64,000 nucleotides of DNA from positions 1-64,000 of the forward strand of contig NZ_FOGL01000016.1 in NCBI RefSeq assembly GCF_900111195.1, read 5' to 3'. The notes under the pieces are model-generated. The model was not told the DNA's origin and searched no databases. It saw only the letters and a program-made list of their open reading frames with translations. Positions 1-8,788 of the stretch are shown one piece after another. Source of the DNA: Gracilibacillus ureilyticus (lineage in GTDB: Bacteria > Bacillota > Bacilli > Bacillales > Amphibacillaceae). Numbering within the stretch: position 1 is the first letter of the stretch; each line of letters starts with the position of its first letter. The position numbers and the translations under genes were made by a program.

Positions 1-69
1 GGACGATTACCCAAGAAGCCCCCACTTCAAGCAACCCGTAAGGGTGGTAAGTGGTGGGAGTAGTTCACC
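1..69 (+). mobile_element. Probable right end of an IS200/IS605-family element (TnpB side)
   Basis: Bases 15-60 form an imperfect hairpin: AAGCCCCCACTT is answered by AAGTGGTGGG, with a smaller stem (ACCCGTAAGGGT) inside. It is followed by GTAGTTCAC at about 61-69. This pattern (GAAGCCCCCAC stem, then a TTCAC end) is what I know from right ends of IS605-group elements in Bacilli. There the tnpB gene would lie to the left, outside the window, and the right end also forms the 3' end of the TnpB guide RNA. The neighbouring Spo0A-C gene runs into this hairpin on the opposite strand. I see only the end, so the element type is inference. Confidence 0.5.
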
Positions 70-815
70 ATGGTCTGTAATGATGCAATATTTTCGTCCA
101 TAAATCCAATATATGCTATTGCCTTATTTTTATCACATGGCACATGACTCTGAAACTTCTCCGTGTTACGCTGGCATACACCTATCACACGTTCCGCTTC
201 TTTGGCCAGTTCTGAATCATCTATGTCCGTTAGAACTGGTGAATTATTAGAAAGACTCAATTTCTCTTGCTTCTGATTCTTTTTATCTTTTATATAGTCG
301 ATCTGGCGTTGAATTTCTCCTCTCTTCTGTTCTTCATTTTCGATAGATGGGATATCTGCTTTAATCTGATTCACTAGTATTCCAATAAGTTCCGCATTTC
401 CAGGCTTCTCTTTTGAAAAATACCCGGTGGACCAGAACTCTCTATTCCCCCTGCTCCATGCCACTTCCACAGCATGGCGAATCGCACGCTCCACACGGCT
501 CGCTGTTGTGTTAAACATATTGGCCAATAACGGGTATAGAACCTTCGTAACTTCCCCTAATAGATCATTACGATAGTATGTAATCTGAACCGCTTCACTC
601 AAATACTTATATCCTTTAATATGCATAGTGATCCCCGTATTTTGGATTAATTCAGTAATTTTCTCTTCCAAATTTATTTCATTATTTTCTGGGGAATTTG
701 AATTCCGGGCTTCTGATTCTGCTGCGTTTTGTTTCAGTTCCTCCATCTCTTGTTTAAGCTGCTGTTGCTCATTCAATAATGTCTGTACCATTTCCTCTAG
801 CTGTTTACTTTGCAA
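27..815 (-). CDS. Orphan Spo0A C-terminal DNA-binding domain protein, probably truncated by an IS end
   Basis: About 262 residues. Residues ~1-50 are a charged, Gln/Glu-rich probable coiled coil. Residues ~50-125 match the Spo0A effector domain: HIKGYKYL, then NTTASRVERAIRHAVEVAWS, the recognition-helix region that reads 0A boxes. There is no receiver domain, so it cannot be a phosphorelay response regulator in the usual way. The C-terminal half is polar and unknown. I prefer TTG at 815 (GAGGTGA five bases upstream) over GTG at 824. The last ~12 residues are encoded by the hairpin of the putative IS605 end, so the native C-terminus was probably lost. It may act as a plasmid- or phage-borne 0A-box competitor, but that is inference. 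Confidence 0.8.
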   Translation of the reverse strand: MQSKQLEEMVQTLLNEQQQLKQEMEELKQNAAESEARNSNSPENNEINLEEKITELIQNTGITMHIKGYKYLSEAVQITYYRNDLLGEVTKVLYPLLANMFNTTASRVERAIRHAVEVAWSRGNREFWSTGYFSKEKPGNAELIGILVNQIKADIPSIENEEQKRGEIQRQIDYIKDKKNQKQEKLSLSNNSPVLTDIDDSELAKEAERVIGVCQRNTEKFQSHVPCDKNKAIAYIGFMDENIASLQTMVNYSHHLPPLRVA

Positions 816-824
816 TCCATTCAC

Positions 825-1243
825 CTCTGTTTTGATGGTTAGTTTTATTTTAGCAGAAGGAGGATTACTATTGTCAGTTTTGTTTCATGGAATTTTATTT
901 TAGCAAGTACAGTCACTAGAATAGGCCATCAACGTGCAGACTATATGCCAGAATATTAACCACTTGAAATACGAAAAGAGTTATGTTCAGGATATTTACG
1001 TAGTCATAATCGATGGGGGAATTTCATTTTAGGTGAACAGTATTCTTGTACTGTTCAACAAAATTTTCTGTTTAATATTATAACCTCTTATTCAACTAAA
1101 GCACCCGTTCGTATTATAAGGTTAACCAGAATTTACTGGTTGACCATTTTTTATATGGTCTTATCATACATGATCACTGATTGCCTTGTTCAACTCTAGC
1201 CACCCATTAGTTTAAGTGATGTATTTCACAATTGTTATTTCTA
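825..1243. other. Non-coding stretch with degenerate repeated hairpins
   Basis: No credible gene. Bases 1091-1109 carry TTCAACTAAAGCACCCGTT and 1189-1213 a weaker copy. Both resemble the complete hairpin at 7139-7165. Bases 1121-1147 hold a stem (GGTTAACCAG/CTGGTTGACC) followed by a T-rich run, terminator-like on the + strand. A short direct repeat of TTTTATTTTAGCA occurs around 842-855 and 892-905. Confidence 0.5.
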
Positions 1244-1874
1244 TTATCTACTTGTATAGGATATCCACCAAAAACATTGACCAATATGAACCTCTAGATC
1301 ATTGGAATAGGGTCTAAAGATATTTCTTAGCTCAGTTTCAGTATAATAATTTTTAATTATTTCGTATTTTGAACCATTTTCTAATGTCCTTTTTTTATAA
1401 GTTTTTTCATCATTTTCTTTTTTAATTAATGTACCTCCCAATGCTCGAAGGTACACATTATCGGCCATGAAGATTCTTGATCCTTTACCTAATTTTATAT
1501 GTAGTTGTTTTAAACATTCTTGTACTCTTGCTCTTGAGATATGGGAAAACCAAAAATTAGCTAAGCATGCATCAAAATTACCTGAGATTGATTCCAAGTT
1601 ATATGCATCACCTCGAAGGAAAGTAACTTTATTTGAGGGAATATCTTTTTCCTTTGCTATGGATAAGACTTCAGATGAAAAATCAATGGCTGTTATATGT
1701 TTGGCTTCTTGTTGCACAAATTGAGTCCAATACCCTGTACCACATGCTATTTCTATTTTTGAAAAATTCTTTCATGGTGTCCTGTATATTTATTTGCTCT
1801 TGTTGTCGTATGGGATCGTCCCTAAAATATACTCTTTCGTATTCTTTTGCTCGATCTGAATAATATAGTTTCAT
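1244..1874 (-). pseudogene. Class I SAM-dependent methyltransferase, frameshifted
   Basis: Two overlapping reading frames together make one ~210-residue methyltransferase. The first (from ATG 1874) encodes the N-terminus up to EFFKN. The frame then shifts inside the A/T runs at about 1751-1770. The other frame continues KIEIACGTGYWTQF, which is the SAM-binding motif I (GTG). Later blocks are AIDFSSE (acidic residue binding the ribose) and ANFWFSHI. The reconstructed length is normal for a Methyltransf_25/11-type enzyme. A homopolymer-linked one-base change could be a real mutation or a sequencing error. Substrate unknown. Confidence 0.8.
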
Positions 1875-2057
1875 ACTATATCTCCTCTCTCTACAAATTA
1901 ACTTATTTTAACAAAAATCAACTAGTTCTTCAATAAACGCAAAAATCGATAATCGTTTCAAATCAAATAATTACATCCTAATATTATCCTTTTTTATTTA
2001 TCAATATATAGATTTTTCTGATAAGATAAAAGGGTCTAGTCAAAGGAGGTATAAATT

Positions 2058-2387
2058 TTGAATGTTAATGAGTTTCAGGAATGGGTAAAAGCGTACTATA
2101 ATGAGAGAGGATGGTCAGAGTTAGATATTTTTATTCGAATTGGTTTTTTAACTGAGGAAACAGGGGAAGTTGCAAGAGCTATAAGAGCCCTTGAGATTGG
2201 TAGAGATAGACCAGATGAAAGTCCCAGACCATTAGCACACCAAAAACAAGAATTAGTAGAAGAACTTGGGGATGTACTAGGAAACCTTATAGTTATCGCT
2301 AACAATTATGATATTGCGCTTGAAGATATCTTTCAATCGCATCGCAAGAAATTAGATAAGCGTTATACAATATCAAATAAAGGATAA
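2058..2387 (+). CDS. MazG-like nucleotide pyrophosphohydrolase
   Basis: A 109-residue all-alpha NTP-PPase. Family members hydrolyse (d)NTPs to NMP and pyrophosphate for pool cleaning. The metal-binding pattern is visible: EETGE at ~31-35 and EELGDVLGN at ~77-85 (ExxE ... ExxD type). The single-domain length fits the short MazG-like proteins. The start is TTG at 2058, decided by AGGAGG at 2044-2049 with eight bases between; there is no ATG nearby. It is a stand-alone gene among accessory genes. Confidence 0.82.
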   Translation: MNVNEFQEWVKAYYNERGWSELDIFIRIGFLTEETGEVARAIRALEIGRDRPDESPRPLAHQKQELVEELGDVLGNLIVIANNYDIALEDIFQSHRKKLDKRYTISNKG

Positions 2388-3212
2388 GGTTGGTGTTTTT
2401 CCAACCAGATTCTACAACTGAAGAAGACTTGCCTATAATGAGTCCACACTCTGTTAATATTAGATCTTATTACTGATCTTACAGTATGGAATATGATTGG
2501 ATGGGGGATATAGCAGAAGATGAAGTAAGATTAAGATTTACTTATACGATGCCTTCGGACACAGATGAAAATGTAAAAGCTTGCATATATATAGCAGGAA
2601 ATCAAATCGACCACAATGGAGAAACATATTCTACTAGTTACGATGAAGTGACAAATTGGCGAGTAGATAATATGGAATATAAATTAGAAACAGGACCACC
2701 CGAAGTGATAACTTGGTCCCCTATAGATGGTATAGGTACAGAATCCGGGAAATTTAAGTTAGCTTGGAGCTATTCTATTTCAAAATTTGGTGTTGGTGGT
2801 AGTTTTAGTTATACAAATCCAAAGCAAATCGATTTAAATCCGAATGATATTACTTTGTATTTTAGGTTTCATTTTAGGTGGACGGAATTGGTACTTAGAG
2901 AATCAAATTAATGATTCAAAGGTTACTCAATATCATAACTGAATAGCAGAGTTAAAAAATACAAATTATTATTTAAATAAGTCACTAGATGAAGAGATCG
3001 GCGCATCGAATGATACGATAAAAGCGGTTCATATGGACCCATCATTAAATGTATTATTACATAATCTTCATGCAAATATATTAGATCCCAAAATAGAACG
3101 TTTGAAAATTAATTCACCTAATCCAGATGATATTAGAGACGCAATTGATAAAATTGATGACATATTGGGCCGTTACCCTAACCTAAGGACATTGATAAGA
3201 TTAATGAAGTAG
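2381..3212 (+). pseudogene. Decayed gene of unknown function
   Basis: A reading frame runs from about 2381, hits TGA at 2474-2476, and resumes in the same frame as a 141-residue stretch (ATG 2486 to TAA 2911) that looks beta-rich (WSPIDG, SYSISKFGVGGSFSY). A second coding-like stretch in another frame runs from ~2943 to TAG 3210-3212 (~89 codons; includes NPDDIRDAIDKIDDILGR) without a start. The two parts are most simply one gene broken by a stop and a frameshift. I do not recognise the family. The intact 141-codon part could still be expressed, but there is no good ribosome site before 2486. Confidence 0.5.
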
Positions 3213-3465
3213 ATACAAGCCCTTACAACTAATGGTATCTTAGGGGATAAAGGTAAAGAGTGGGATCGTCTTTAACCATCCTTCCCCTTATTTTTTCTTG
3301 AACTAAACGCACTTCTTTCATGCATAATGTCGCCGTTTCTTGTTCCAGATAAGCTCCCAATAGTTTAAGTGAAAAAAATCACAAGGTTTTAGTGCCATCG
3401 CATTTCGAATAGCTTATAAATTTAATCATTAATCTGATATAATTTATATAAAGGTGGTGTTCCTT

Positions 3466-3660
3466 ATGTTAGAAGAACAAAACAATGAACCTAAAAGAAA
3501 ATATGAATGGTTAAGTAAGTGGGCTAAAATGACTGGTGAACGGGCTAGAATTGACGCAAAAGTAAATAACACATATATCGTATATGAAAAAGACGGTAAG
3601 CTTGTAAAGGAATATCCTAATGGTGACATTGCTCCTCTAAAAAAAGACGGTGATTCTTAA
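3466..3660 (+). CDS. Putative antitoxin of a zeta-type toxin-antitoxin pair
   Basis: A 64-residue acidic/basic mixed protein (MLEEQNNEPKRKYEW...). ATG 3466 is preferred over GTG 3454 because AAGGTGG sits eight bases upstream of it. Its stop overlaps the toxin start as TAATG (3658-3662), so the two are translationally coupled. Small genes in this position before zeta-like kinases are typically antitoxins. The residues VYEKDGKLVKEYPNGDI resemble a KDGKxxREYPDG-like tail common in such partners. Function is inferred from position. Confidence 0.65.
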   Translation: MLEEQNNEPKRKYEWLSKWAKMTGERARIDAKVNNTYIVYEKDGKLVKEYPNGDIAPLKKDGDS

Positions 3661-4250
3661 TGCACAACCACAAACCAATATTTTTTGTATTTGCAGGGAA
3701 TAACGGAAGTGGTAAAAGCACGTTACGTAGTTTAATAATTGATAAAATTGGTGTTGATATTAACATTGATCCAGATGCTATTGCTCGAAGAATCGATTCA
3801 GAAAATCCTGAGGATAAAAGAGTATCAGCAGGAAAAGAAGTTATCAAATCCGTCAATAGTTACATTAAAGAGGGCAAAGATTTTTCAATAGAGACAACAC
3901 TTGCTGGTAAAAATGCTATCAAACAAATGCAAAAAGCCAAAGAGATGGGTTATGAAATAACGATGTTTTATGTTGCATTAAGCAATGTCAACCAAAACAT
4001 TGAAAGGGTTGCAATGAGAGTAAAGAATGGTGGTCATCACATTCCTACTGAGGATATTATCAGAAGAAATAAGACATCATTTAAACATCTCTATGACTAT
4101 GCCTACCTGATTGACAACCTTGTTTTAATTGACAATAGTGAGGATGATGGGGAAATTGTACTTGAAATAAATAATGGAAAAATTACTTTCGAATCAACAG
4201 ATTTACCCCACTGGTCACGCCCTATTCAAAAACAGTATAGAAAGTATTAA
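3660..4250 (+). CDS. Zeta toxin-family P-loop kinase
   Basis: A 196-residue protein of the zeta/COG4185 type. Known zeta toxins phosphorylate UDP-N-acetylglucosamine and block wall synthesis; short relatives may have other targets. Walker A is GNNGSGKST at ~14-22. INIDPDAIA at ~37-45 holds the Asp used in substrate binding. SIETTLAG at ~77-84 and an Arg-rich lid (ERVAMRVKNGGHHIP) follow. It is the second gene of a coupled pair with the small gene before it. It stops nine bases before the left end of an IS256-like element but looks full length. Confidence 0.82.
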   Translation: MHNHKPIFFVFAGNNGSGKSTLRSLIIDKIGVDINIDPDAIARRIDSENPEDKRVSAGKEVIKSVNSYIKEGKDFSIETTLAGKNAIKQMQKAKEMGYEITMFYVALSNVNQNIERVAMRVKNGGHHIPTEDIIRRNKTSFKHLYDYAYLIDNLVLIDNSEDDGEIVLEINNGKITFESTDLPHWSRPIQKQYRKY

Positions 4251-4419
4251 GCTTAAGGGGTCTGCGTAAAATCTTGTGTAAGTAATATTCTACAATCCTC
4301 GCAAGGCGAGTAATAATAGGTATGAAAAAATACAACATGGCAATAATATTATTGCCTTTTACCATAAAACAGGATAGGGCTATGCAGAAGTGCAACCCGA
4401 GCGGTTTTATGGCTTTTAC

Positions 4420-4460
4420 ACTAAAACGGACGGACTAGATCTGTTCGTTTTAGTGTTCGT
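4420..4460. repeat. Dyad inside the IS256-like element
   Basis: ACACTAAAACGGACGG is answered by CTGTTCGTTTTAGTGT (13 of 16 paired), a strong stem in the unusually long non-coding left part of the element. There is no clear T-run for a terminator. It may be a remnant of another insertion. Confidence 0.5.
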
Positions 4461-4511
4461 TTTAGGGAAAAAATGCGATAAACTTCAGGGGTTTGGGGAC
4501 AGAGTTCCCAA

Positions 4512-5710
4512 TTACGATGTTTGATTTAATATCTCAAGCTGGCTCAAGATCATGTCCCAGTTACGATAACGCATGGTCCATTTTTTCGTAATATTCTGAG
4601 ATGCCAAATAGAGCATTTTTCTTAAGCTATCATCATTAGGGAAAACAGACTTTGTTTTGGTCACCTTTCTAAACTGACGATGTAATCCTTCGATGACATT
4701 GGTAGTATATATTATTCTCCTGATTTCTGTGGGATATGCAAAGAAAGTAGCTAAAATATCCCAGTTTTCTTCCCATGATTTAACGGCAGTCGGATACTCT
4801 TTCCCCCATTTTTCTTTATATTCCACTAGTCTTTCCATCCCCGATTCTTCGTTAATAGATGTATAGATTAATTTTAAGTCGGCGATAAACTCTTTTAAGT
4901 GTTTATAAGAAACATATTTCGTACTGGAACGAATCTGGTGAATGATACAACTTGAATACCAGCGAAAGGGTACACAGCTTGAATAGCTTCTCTAAAACCT
5001 GTTAGCCCGTCAATGCAGAACAGATTAACCGTTTGAACGCCTCTTGTTTTCAAATCGTTCAGTACACCTAACCAAAACTTACTACTTTCATTTCCACCAA
5101 CCCATATACCTAAAATTTCTTTGTAACCTTCATTGTTAATTCCTAATACCACATAGGCAGCCTTCGAGACAATTTGGTGGTTATCCCGAATTTTATAATG
5201 AATAGCGTCCATGAAAATAAAAGGATAATAGGCTTCCAGGGGACGGCTTTGCCACTCATTTACTTGCGGCATAATCTTTTCACTAATTTTGCTTACTAGC
5301 TCTGAAGAAATCTCAATATCATAGAGATCCTTGACTTGTTCCTTGATATCCCTTGTTGACATCCCATGAGCATAAAGAGAGAGGATTTTTTCTTCCAGTC
5401 CGTCCACATTTCTTTGGTATTTGTCCAAAATTTGTGGTTCATACGAGCCATTTCTGTCTCTAGGAACGTTTACTTCCACTTCGCCAAATTGTGTTTTCAG
5501 TTTCCGTTTTGTTGAACCATTCCGATAATTATTAGGTGTATCCTCTCGGCGTTGGTGCTTTTCATAACCCAGTTGCTCATCCATTTCACAATGAAGGACT
5601 TCTTCCAATACATCAGAAAACATTCCTTTAATCGTTTCCATGATTTGATCGGTGCTCGTGAATTTTTGTTCCTTTACCATTTCTCTGATTAATTCCTTTG
5701 GTAATTTCAT
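4512..5710 (-). pseudogene. IS256-family transposase, frameshifted
   Basis: The start is ATG 5710, behind AAGGAGG. The first frame gives ~270 residues of a mutator/IS256 transposase with two of the DDE residues (FIFMDAIHYK and FCIDGLTGF). After IQAVYP the frame is lost at about 4940-4950. Another frame continues CIIHQIRSSTKYVSYKHLKE and joins the downstream part with TTNVIEGLHRQFRK, which carries the catalytic Glu. The rejoined length of ~399 residues is normal. A single-base loss explains it, so the copy should not transpose unless frameshifting occurs. Confidence 0.92.
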
Positions 5711-5806
5711 GTCGAAAAAACCTCCTTGGCTAAGATTATTTATCCTAATTCTCGCCAAGGAGGATTGATTTTAAACTTATTTACACAACTTTTTCCGCAC
5801 TCTCCG

Positions 5807-6203
5807 TTTACAATTAAACTAGAAATGAAAGTACTTTCCTCTGTTTCCGTACATTAGATAAATACCGACTAGCCACTGTTTGCAGGGGATCATCCATGCT
5901 GCGACATGAAAACTTCTATCTACTTATTTGTTTCTTTTGTTGCTAGTGATAAATTCTGTAATTCTATATTAAAAGAACCCTGCAACATTCGTTACACACT
6001 AATTCCCACGTATGTTTTTGATTTACCTACACAACAGGAACAGGAGAAACATTAGACACCTTCTATTGGATGTACAACATTTGAAATAATCTGGACTGGA
6101 ATTATTCGCATTTTTTATCCATATTCTTTAATGATTTATTATTTTGATATGAGTATGCTTGAAGCTTCAGTAAAAGTAAGACTTTGATCAAGCTGAAATA
6201 CGA
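5807..6203. other. Intergenic region without visible features
   Basis: No open frame with a ribosome site, and no strong hairpin. It separates the IS256-like element from the LprI-like lipoprotein. Confidence 0.5.
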
Positions 6204-6761
6204 TTATTTCATATATTTCTCCACTAATTCAAACGCTCTTTCTTCAGTAAAATCATTCACATCTCTTGCACGTTCTAAAGGATCCTTTGTCTCGCCTTCT
6301 GGGGTAGTCATTTTTGCCGTAGTCAACAGTTGCTTCCTCCATTCTTGTTGTTCTTGTTTCAGTTGTTCCATTTCATCTGCTGGAAGCTGCTTTTCAAGGA
6401 TTCCGTAAACTTCATTTAATAAATCCTCCCACACATCAAATCGATCGGTTTCTGCTAATACCAACCCAAAGGTTGAATCATCTTCAGGATTGTTTCGCTG
6501 TTCTTCCATTTCCCTTTTTGTTTCATTTAATTTCTTAAGATATTCTTCCTTCGTACTCTTGGCGGAATTTGCAGTGTCTTCTTCTTTATCCTGTTCATTG
6601 TTTTTCGTGTCCGCAGAATCTTCTTTAGTAACCTTGGCTGCGTCATTGTTATCTGATTGATTTTCCGACGCGGAACTTGAATTGTCAGTTGAATTACAAG
6701 CAACCAATATTGCTAATAATACTGTTAACATCCCCAATAGAATTTTTCGATTATTTTTCAT
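6204..6761 (-). CDS. LprI-like (DUF1311) lipoprotein
   Basis: 185 residues. Residues 1-22 form a lipoprotein signal ending in the lipobox LVAC (Cys ~22), so the protein should be anchored to the outer face of the membrane. A Ser/Asn/Asp/Glu-rich linker (~23-75) follows. The C-terminal helical part contains EEYLKKLNETKREME and LKQEQQEWRKQL, matching the helical hairpin of LprI/YecT-type (DUF1311) proteins. Some relatives inhibit lysozyme; the role here is unknown. It stands alone. Confidence 0.72.
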   Translation of the reverse strand: MKNNRKILLGMLTVLLAILVACNSTDNSSSASENQSDNNDAAKVTKEDSADTKNNEQDKEEDTANSAKSTKEEYLKKLNETKREMEEQRNNPEDDSTFGLVLAETDRFDVWEDLLNEVYGILEKQLPADEMEQLKQEQQEWRKQLLTTAKMTTPEGETKDPLERARDVNDFTEERAFELVEKYMK

Positions 6762-7058
6762 TTCAATTCAACCTTTCTCTACCGTGTTCTAAACTTTATG
6801 AGTTGCTCCAACACTTATTTTAACATTAAATTCCAAAAGTTCCACTAAAAAAAGGAAATGACAGTAAATGATTTAGTTCTATGCCTTTTAGTTAGAATTT
6901 AATTTAATATCCTATGGAACTAAATCCCCCTTAACCTAAATGAATAACTTCAAAACATCATACTTTCTAACTTAAAAGCATACCAAAATACGATATTCTT
7001 AATTCTAATTTATCCAATTACAGAAGTAATCTATTCCAAATTGAGAGTTTTCAATAAT

Positions 7059-7091
7059 AAAAGCTGATTACATAGAATGCAATCAGCTTTT
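7059..7091 (-). terminator. Probable terminator downstream of the VOC gene
   Basis: Perfect 11-bp arms AAAAGCTGATT / AATCAGCTTTT with an 11-base loop. On the minus strand the stem is followed by TTATTATT. It would end transcription coming from the VOC-protein gene. Confidence 0.6.
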
Positions 7092-7138
7092 AATGGGGTC
7101 CTGTGAAGCAAAAAGGACTGTTACTTTACTTCTTACTC

Positions 7139-7165
7139 TTTCAACTAAGCACCCGCTAGTTGAAA
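7139..7165. repeat. Repeat hairpin TTTCAACTA-N9-TAGTTGAAA
   Basis: Perfect 9-bp arms around the loop AGCACCCGC. Degenerate relatives are seen at 1091-1109 and 1189-1213, and possibly at 3298-3316. It looks like a dispersed element rather than a gene-specific terminator. Confidence 0.55.
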
Positions 7166-7291
7166 AATTCTTCATCTTTATATGGGTGAGACCAATGTAA
7201 AGTTGGTCTTATTTCCTCCAATATTGAAAATACACCGTCGTGCAGTTTTACTAGTACCTTCTTGGCAGCAGGTAATAATTCATCGAATCAA

Positions 7292-7753
7292 TTATCCTAT
7301 TTGATTTGTTGCATCAAGAAATTTACTTGCCTCACTATTGAACTTCCACATTACTCCAAATTTATCGACTAACATGCCAAAACTTGCTGACCATGGCATA
7401 GAAGATATCGGCATGATCACAGTACCACCTTCGGAAAGCTTTTCAAAAATTCGCTTATTCATTTCTGGCTCGGCATCAATAATACTGATCAGTGCGGCAT
7501 TCCCATTGGTGATGGTGCCTGTCGCAGCTTGCATAAACGGCGGAACATCTGAGAGCATTAAAATGCTCCCTGAAAACTCAATCCGCGATTCCATAATCAT
7601 GTTTTGTTCCTCTTCCGATAAAGGGGCATTTGGATCTTGGCCAAAATCCCCAAACCTCACCATTTTCACACTTGTTGCTGATAAAGCCTTTCCATAAAAG
7701 TCCAACGCTTCTTCTGCTCTTCCATTAAATTGTAGATAAGTTATTGCTTTCAT
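7292..7753 (-). CDS. VOC-superfamily protein (PhnB/3-demethylubiquinone-methyltransferase-like fold)
   Basis: 153 residues. The PhnB-type pattern starts AITYLQFNGRAEEALDFY and has MLSDVPPF in the middle and WSASFGMLVDKFGVMW near the end, the two halves of a paired beta-alpha-beta-beta-beta fold. These proteins usually bind small substrates or resistance ligands, and the exact reaction is not predictable. ATG 7753 has GGAGGG upstream. It is divergent from a WYL-domain regulator across 75 bases, which suggests that regulator controls it. Confidence 0.8.
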   Translation of the reverse strand: MKAITYLQFNGRAEEALDFYGKALSATSVKMVRFGDFGQDPNAPLSEEEQNMIMESRIEFSGSILMLSDVPPFMQAATGTITNGNAALISIIDAEPEMNKRIFEKLSEGGTVIMPISSMPWSASFGMLVDKFGVMWKFNSEASKFLDATNQIG

Positions 7754-7796
7754 ATTTTTCCCTCCTTTTCATATTTGAAGTATAATAGGGAATAGG

Positions 7797-7812
7797 CGAC
7801 ATATGTAGGTCG
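7797..7812. promoter_or_regulatory. Candidate operator and promoter between VOC and WYL genes
   Basis: CGACATATGTAGGTCG has inverted CGAC/GTCG ends. It lies just downstream of a TATAAT (7781-7786) that can serve as -10 for the WYL gene. A regulator bound here would affect its own promoter and the divergent VOC gene. Inferred from symmetry and position only. Confidence 0.4.
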
Positions 7813-7828
7813 TATATTGGAGGGTATT

Positions 7829-8737
7829 ATGAAAAAAATTGAGCGACTAATTTCAATTGTGATGATTTTACTACAGAAAAAGGTAGTATCCGCATCAGAA
7901 TTCAGCCGGCTTTTTCATGTCACGAAACGAACGATTCAACGTGATATGGAAACATTAAATTATGCAAACATCCCTATTTATGCGGAACATGGTACTAACG
8001 GGGGATATGCCCTAATGGAAGAGTATAAATTCGATAAACGGTTACTAAATCATAAGGATATCGAAAATATACTTGTAGCTTTAGGTGGCTTTGAAGGACT
8101 GATTACCAACCAGGATATTAAAACGACCATTCAAAAAATCAAAGGAATGACTAGCTTAGATATTTCTCCAATACTTGATGTAACTTTCTATGATTGGCCG
8201 GGAAGAAGCCAAATTAACGAAGAAATCTTATTTATCAGGCAAGCAATTGAAAAGAATTGGTTATTAACATTTGAATATGTGGATCAAATAGGAAACAAAA
8301 CGGACAGACTCGTAGAACCCTATAAGTTACATTTTAGGGAGTTGCATTGGTATCTTTTTGGTTATAGTATAGAACGGGAAGATTATCGAACATTTAAGTT
8401 AACGAGGATATTAAATATTCAAAAGGGCGGTTTTTTTGTTCCAAGGACTGATCAGGAATTTCAGCACAAGAAACAGTCCAATGAACAGAAAAAGGGAGTT
8501 AATGTACATCTCTCGATAGATGCTGCGGTACGGGATCAATTTATCGAAAGATACGGGAAAGAGGCCGTTACAAAAGAATCAACAGGAAATTACCTTGCAA
8601 CAATTGAATTGCCTGAGAATCAATATGCCTATCAATTTTTAGCCGGCTTTGGTAATAAAGTAAAAATTATTAAGCCAGAAAGTTTTATTGCGAAATATGT
8701 AATATTTTTGGAAGAAGCAGTGAAACTTTACAAATAA
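7829..8737 (+). CDS. YafY-type HTH transcriptional regulator with WYL domain
   Basis: 302 residues from ATG 7829; the apparent earlier TTG at 7817 is part of the ribosome site TTGGAGGG. The N-terminal winged helix-turn-helix (~1-60) contains VSASEFSRLFHVTKRTIQRD. The WYL domain (~130-210) contains ELHWYLFGYS and RTFKLTRI, thought to bind nucleic-acid or nucleotide ligands. A WCX-type C-terminal extension follows. It is a likely autoregulator and regulator of the divergent VOC gene. Confidence 0.88.
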   Translation: MKKIERLISIVMILLQKKVVSASEFSRLFHVTKRTIQRDMETLNYANIPIYAEHGTNGGYALMEEYKFDKRLLNHKDIENILVALGGFEGLITNQDIKTTIQKIKGMTSLDISPILDVTFYDWPGRSQINEEILFIRQAIEKNWLLTFEYVDQIGNKTDRLVEPYKLHFRELHWYLFGYSIEREDYRTFKLTRILNIQKGGFFVPRTDQEFQHKKQSNEQKKGVNVHLSIDAAVRDQFIERYGKEAVTKESTGNYLATIELPENQYAYQFLAGFGNKVKIIKPESFIAKYVIFLEEAVKLYK

Positions 8738-8788
8738 AGTCTTAATACATATCAGATATGAAAAAAGACGATTATACGGAGGTGGCAT

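Larger units (their letters stand above)
4258..5806 (-). mobile_element. IS256-family insertion sequence, inactive
   Basis: Contains a frameshifted transposase and is bounded by imperfect inverted repeats. The left copy starts at 4259 (GGTCTGCGTAAAATCTTGTG). The right copy, read inward from 5805 on the minus strand, starts GGAGAGTGCGGAAAAAGTTG. I count 19 matches in 25 aligned positions, including a shared TTGTGTAA. No 8-bp target duplication is visible outside these ends. About 250 bases between the left repeat and the transposase stop are non-coding, longer than usual, so the true left end could be nearer 4490. Confidence 0.75.
6762..7291. other. Intergenic region with two hairpins
   Basis: No gene. 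It holds a terminator-like hairpin at 7059-7091 and a repeat hairpin at 7139-7165, listed separately. Confidence 0.5.

Noticed and set aside
4251-5820. Target-site duplication for the IS256-like element
   Set aside because: The eight bases outside the proposed ends (left GCTTAAGG, right GTTTACAA) do not match, so no duplication is claimed.
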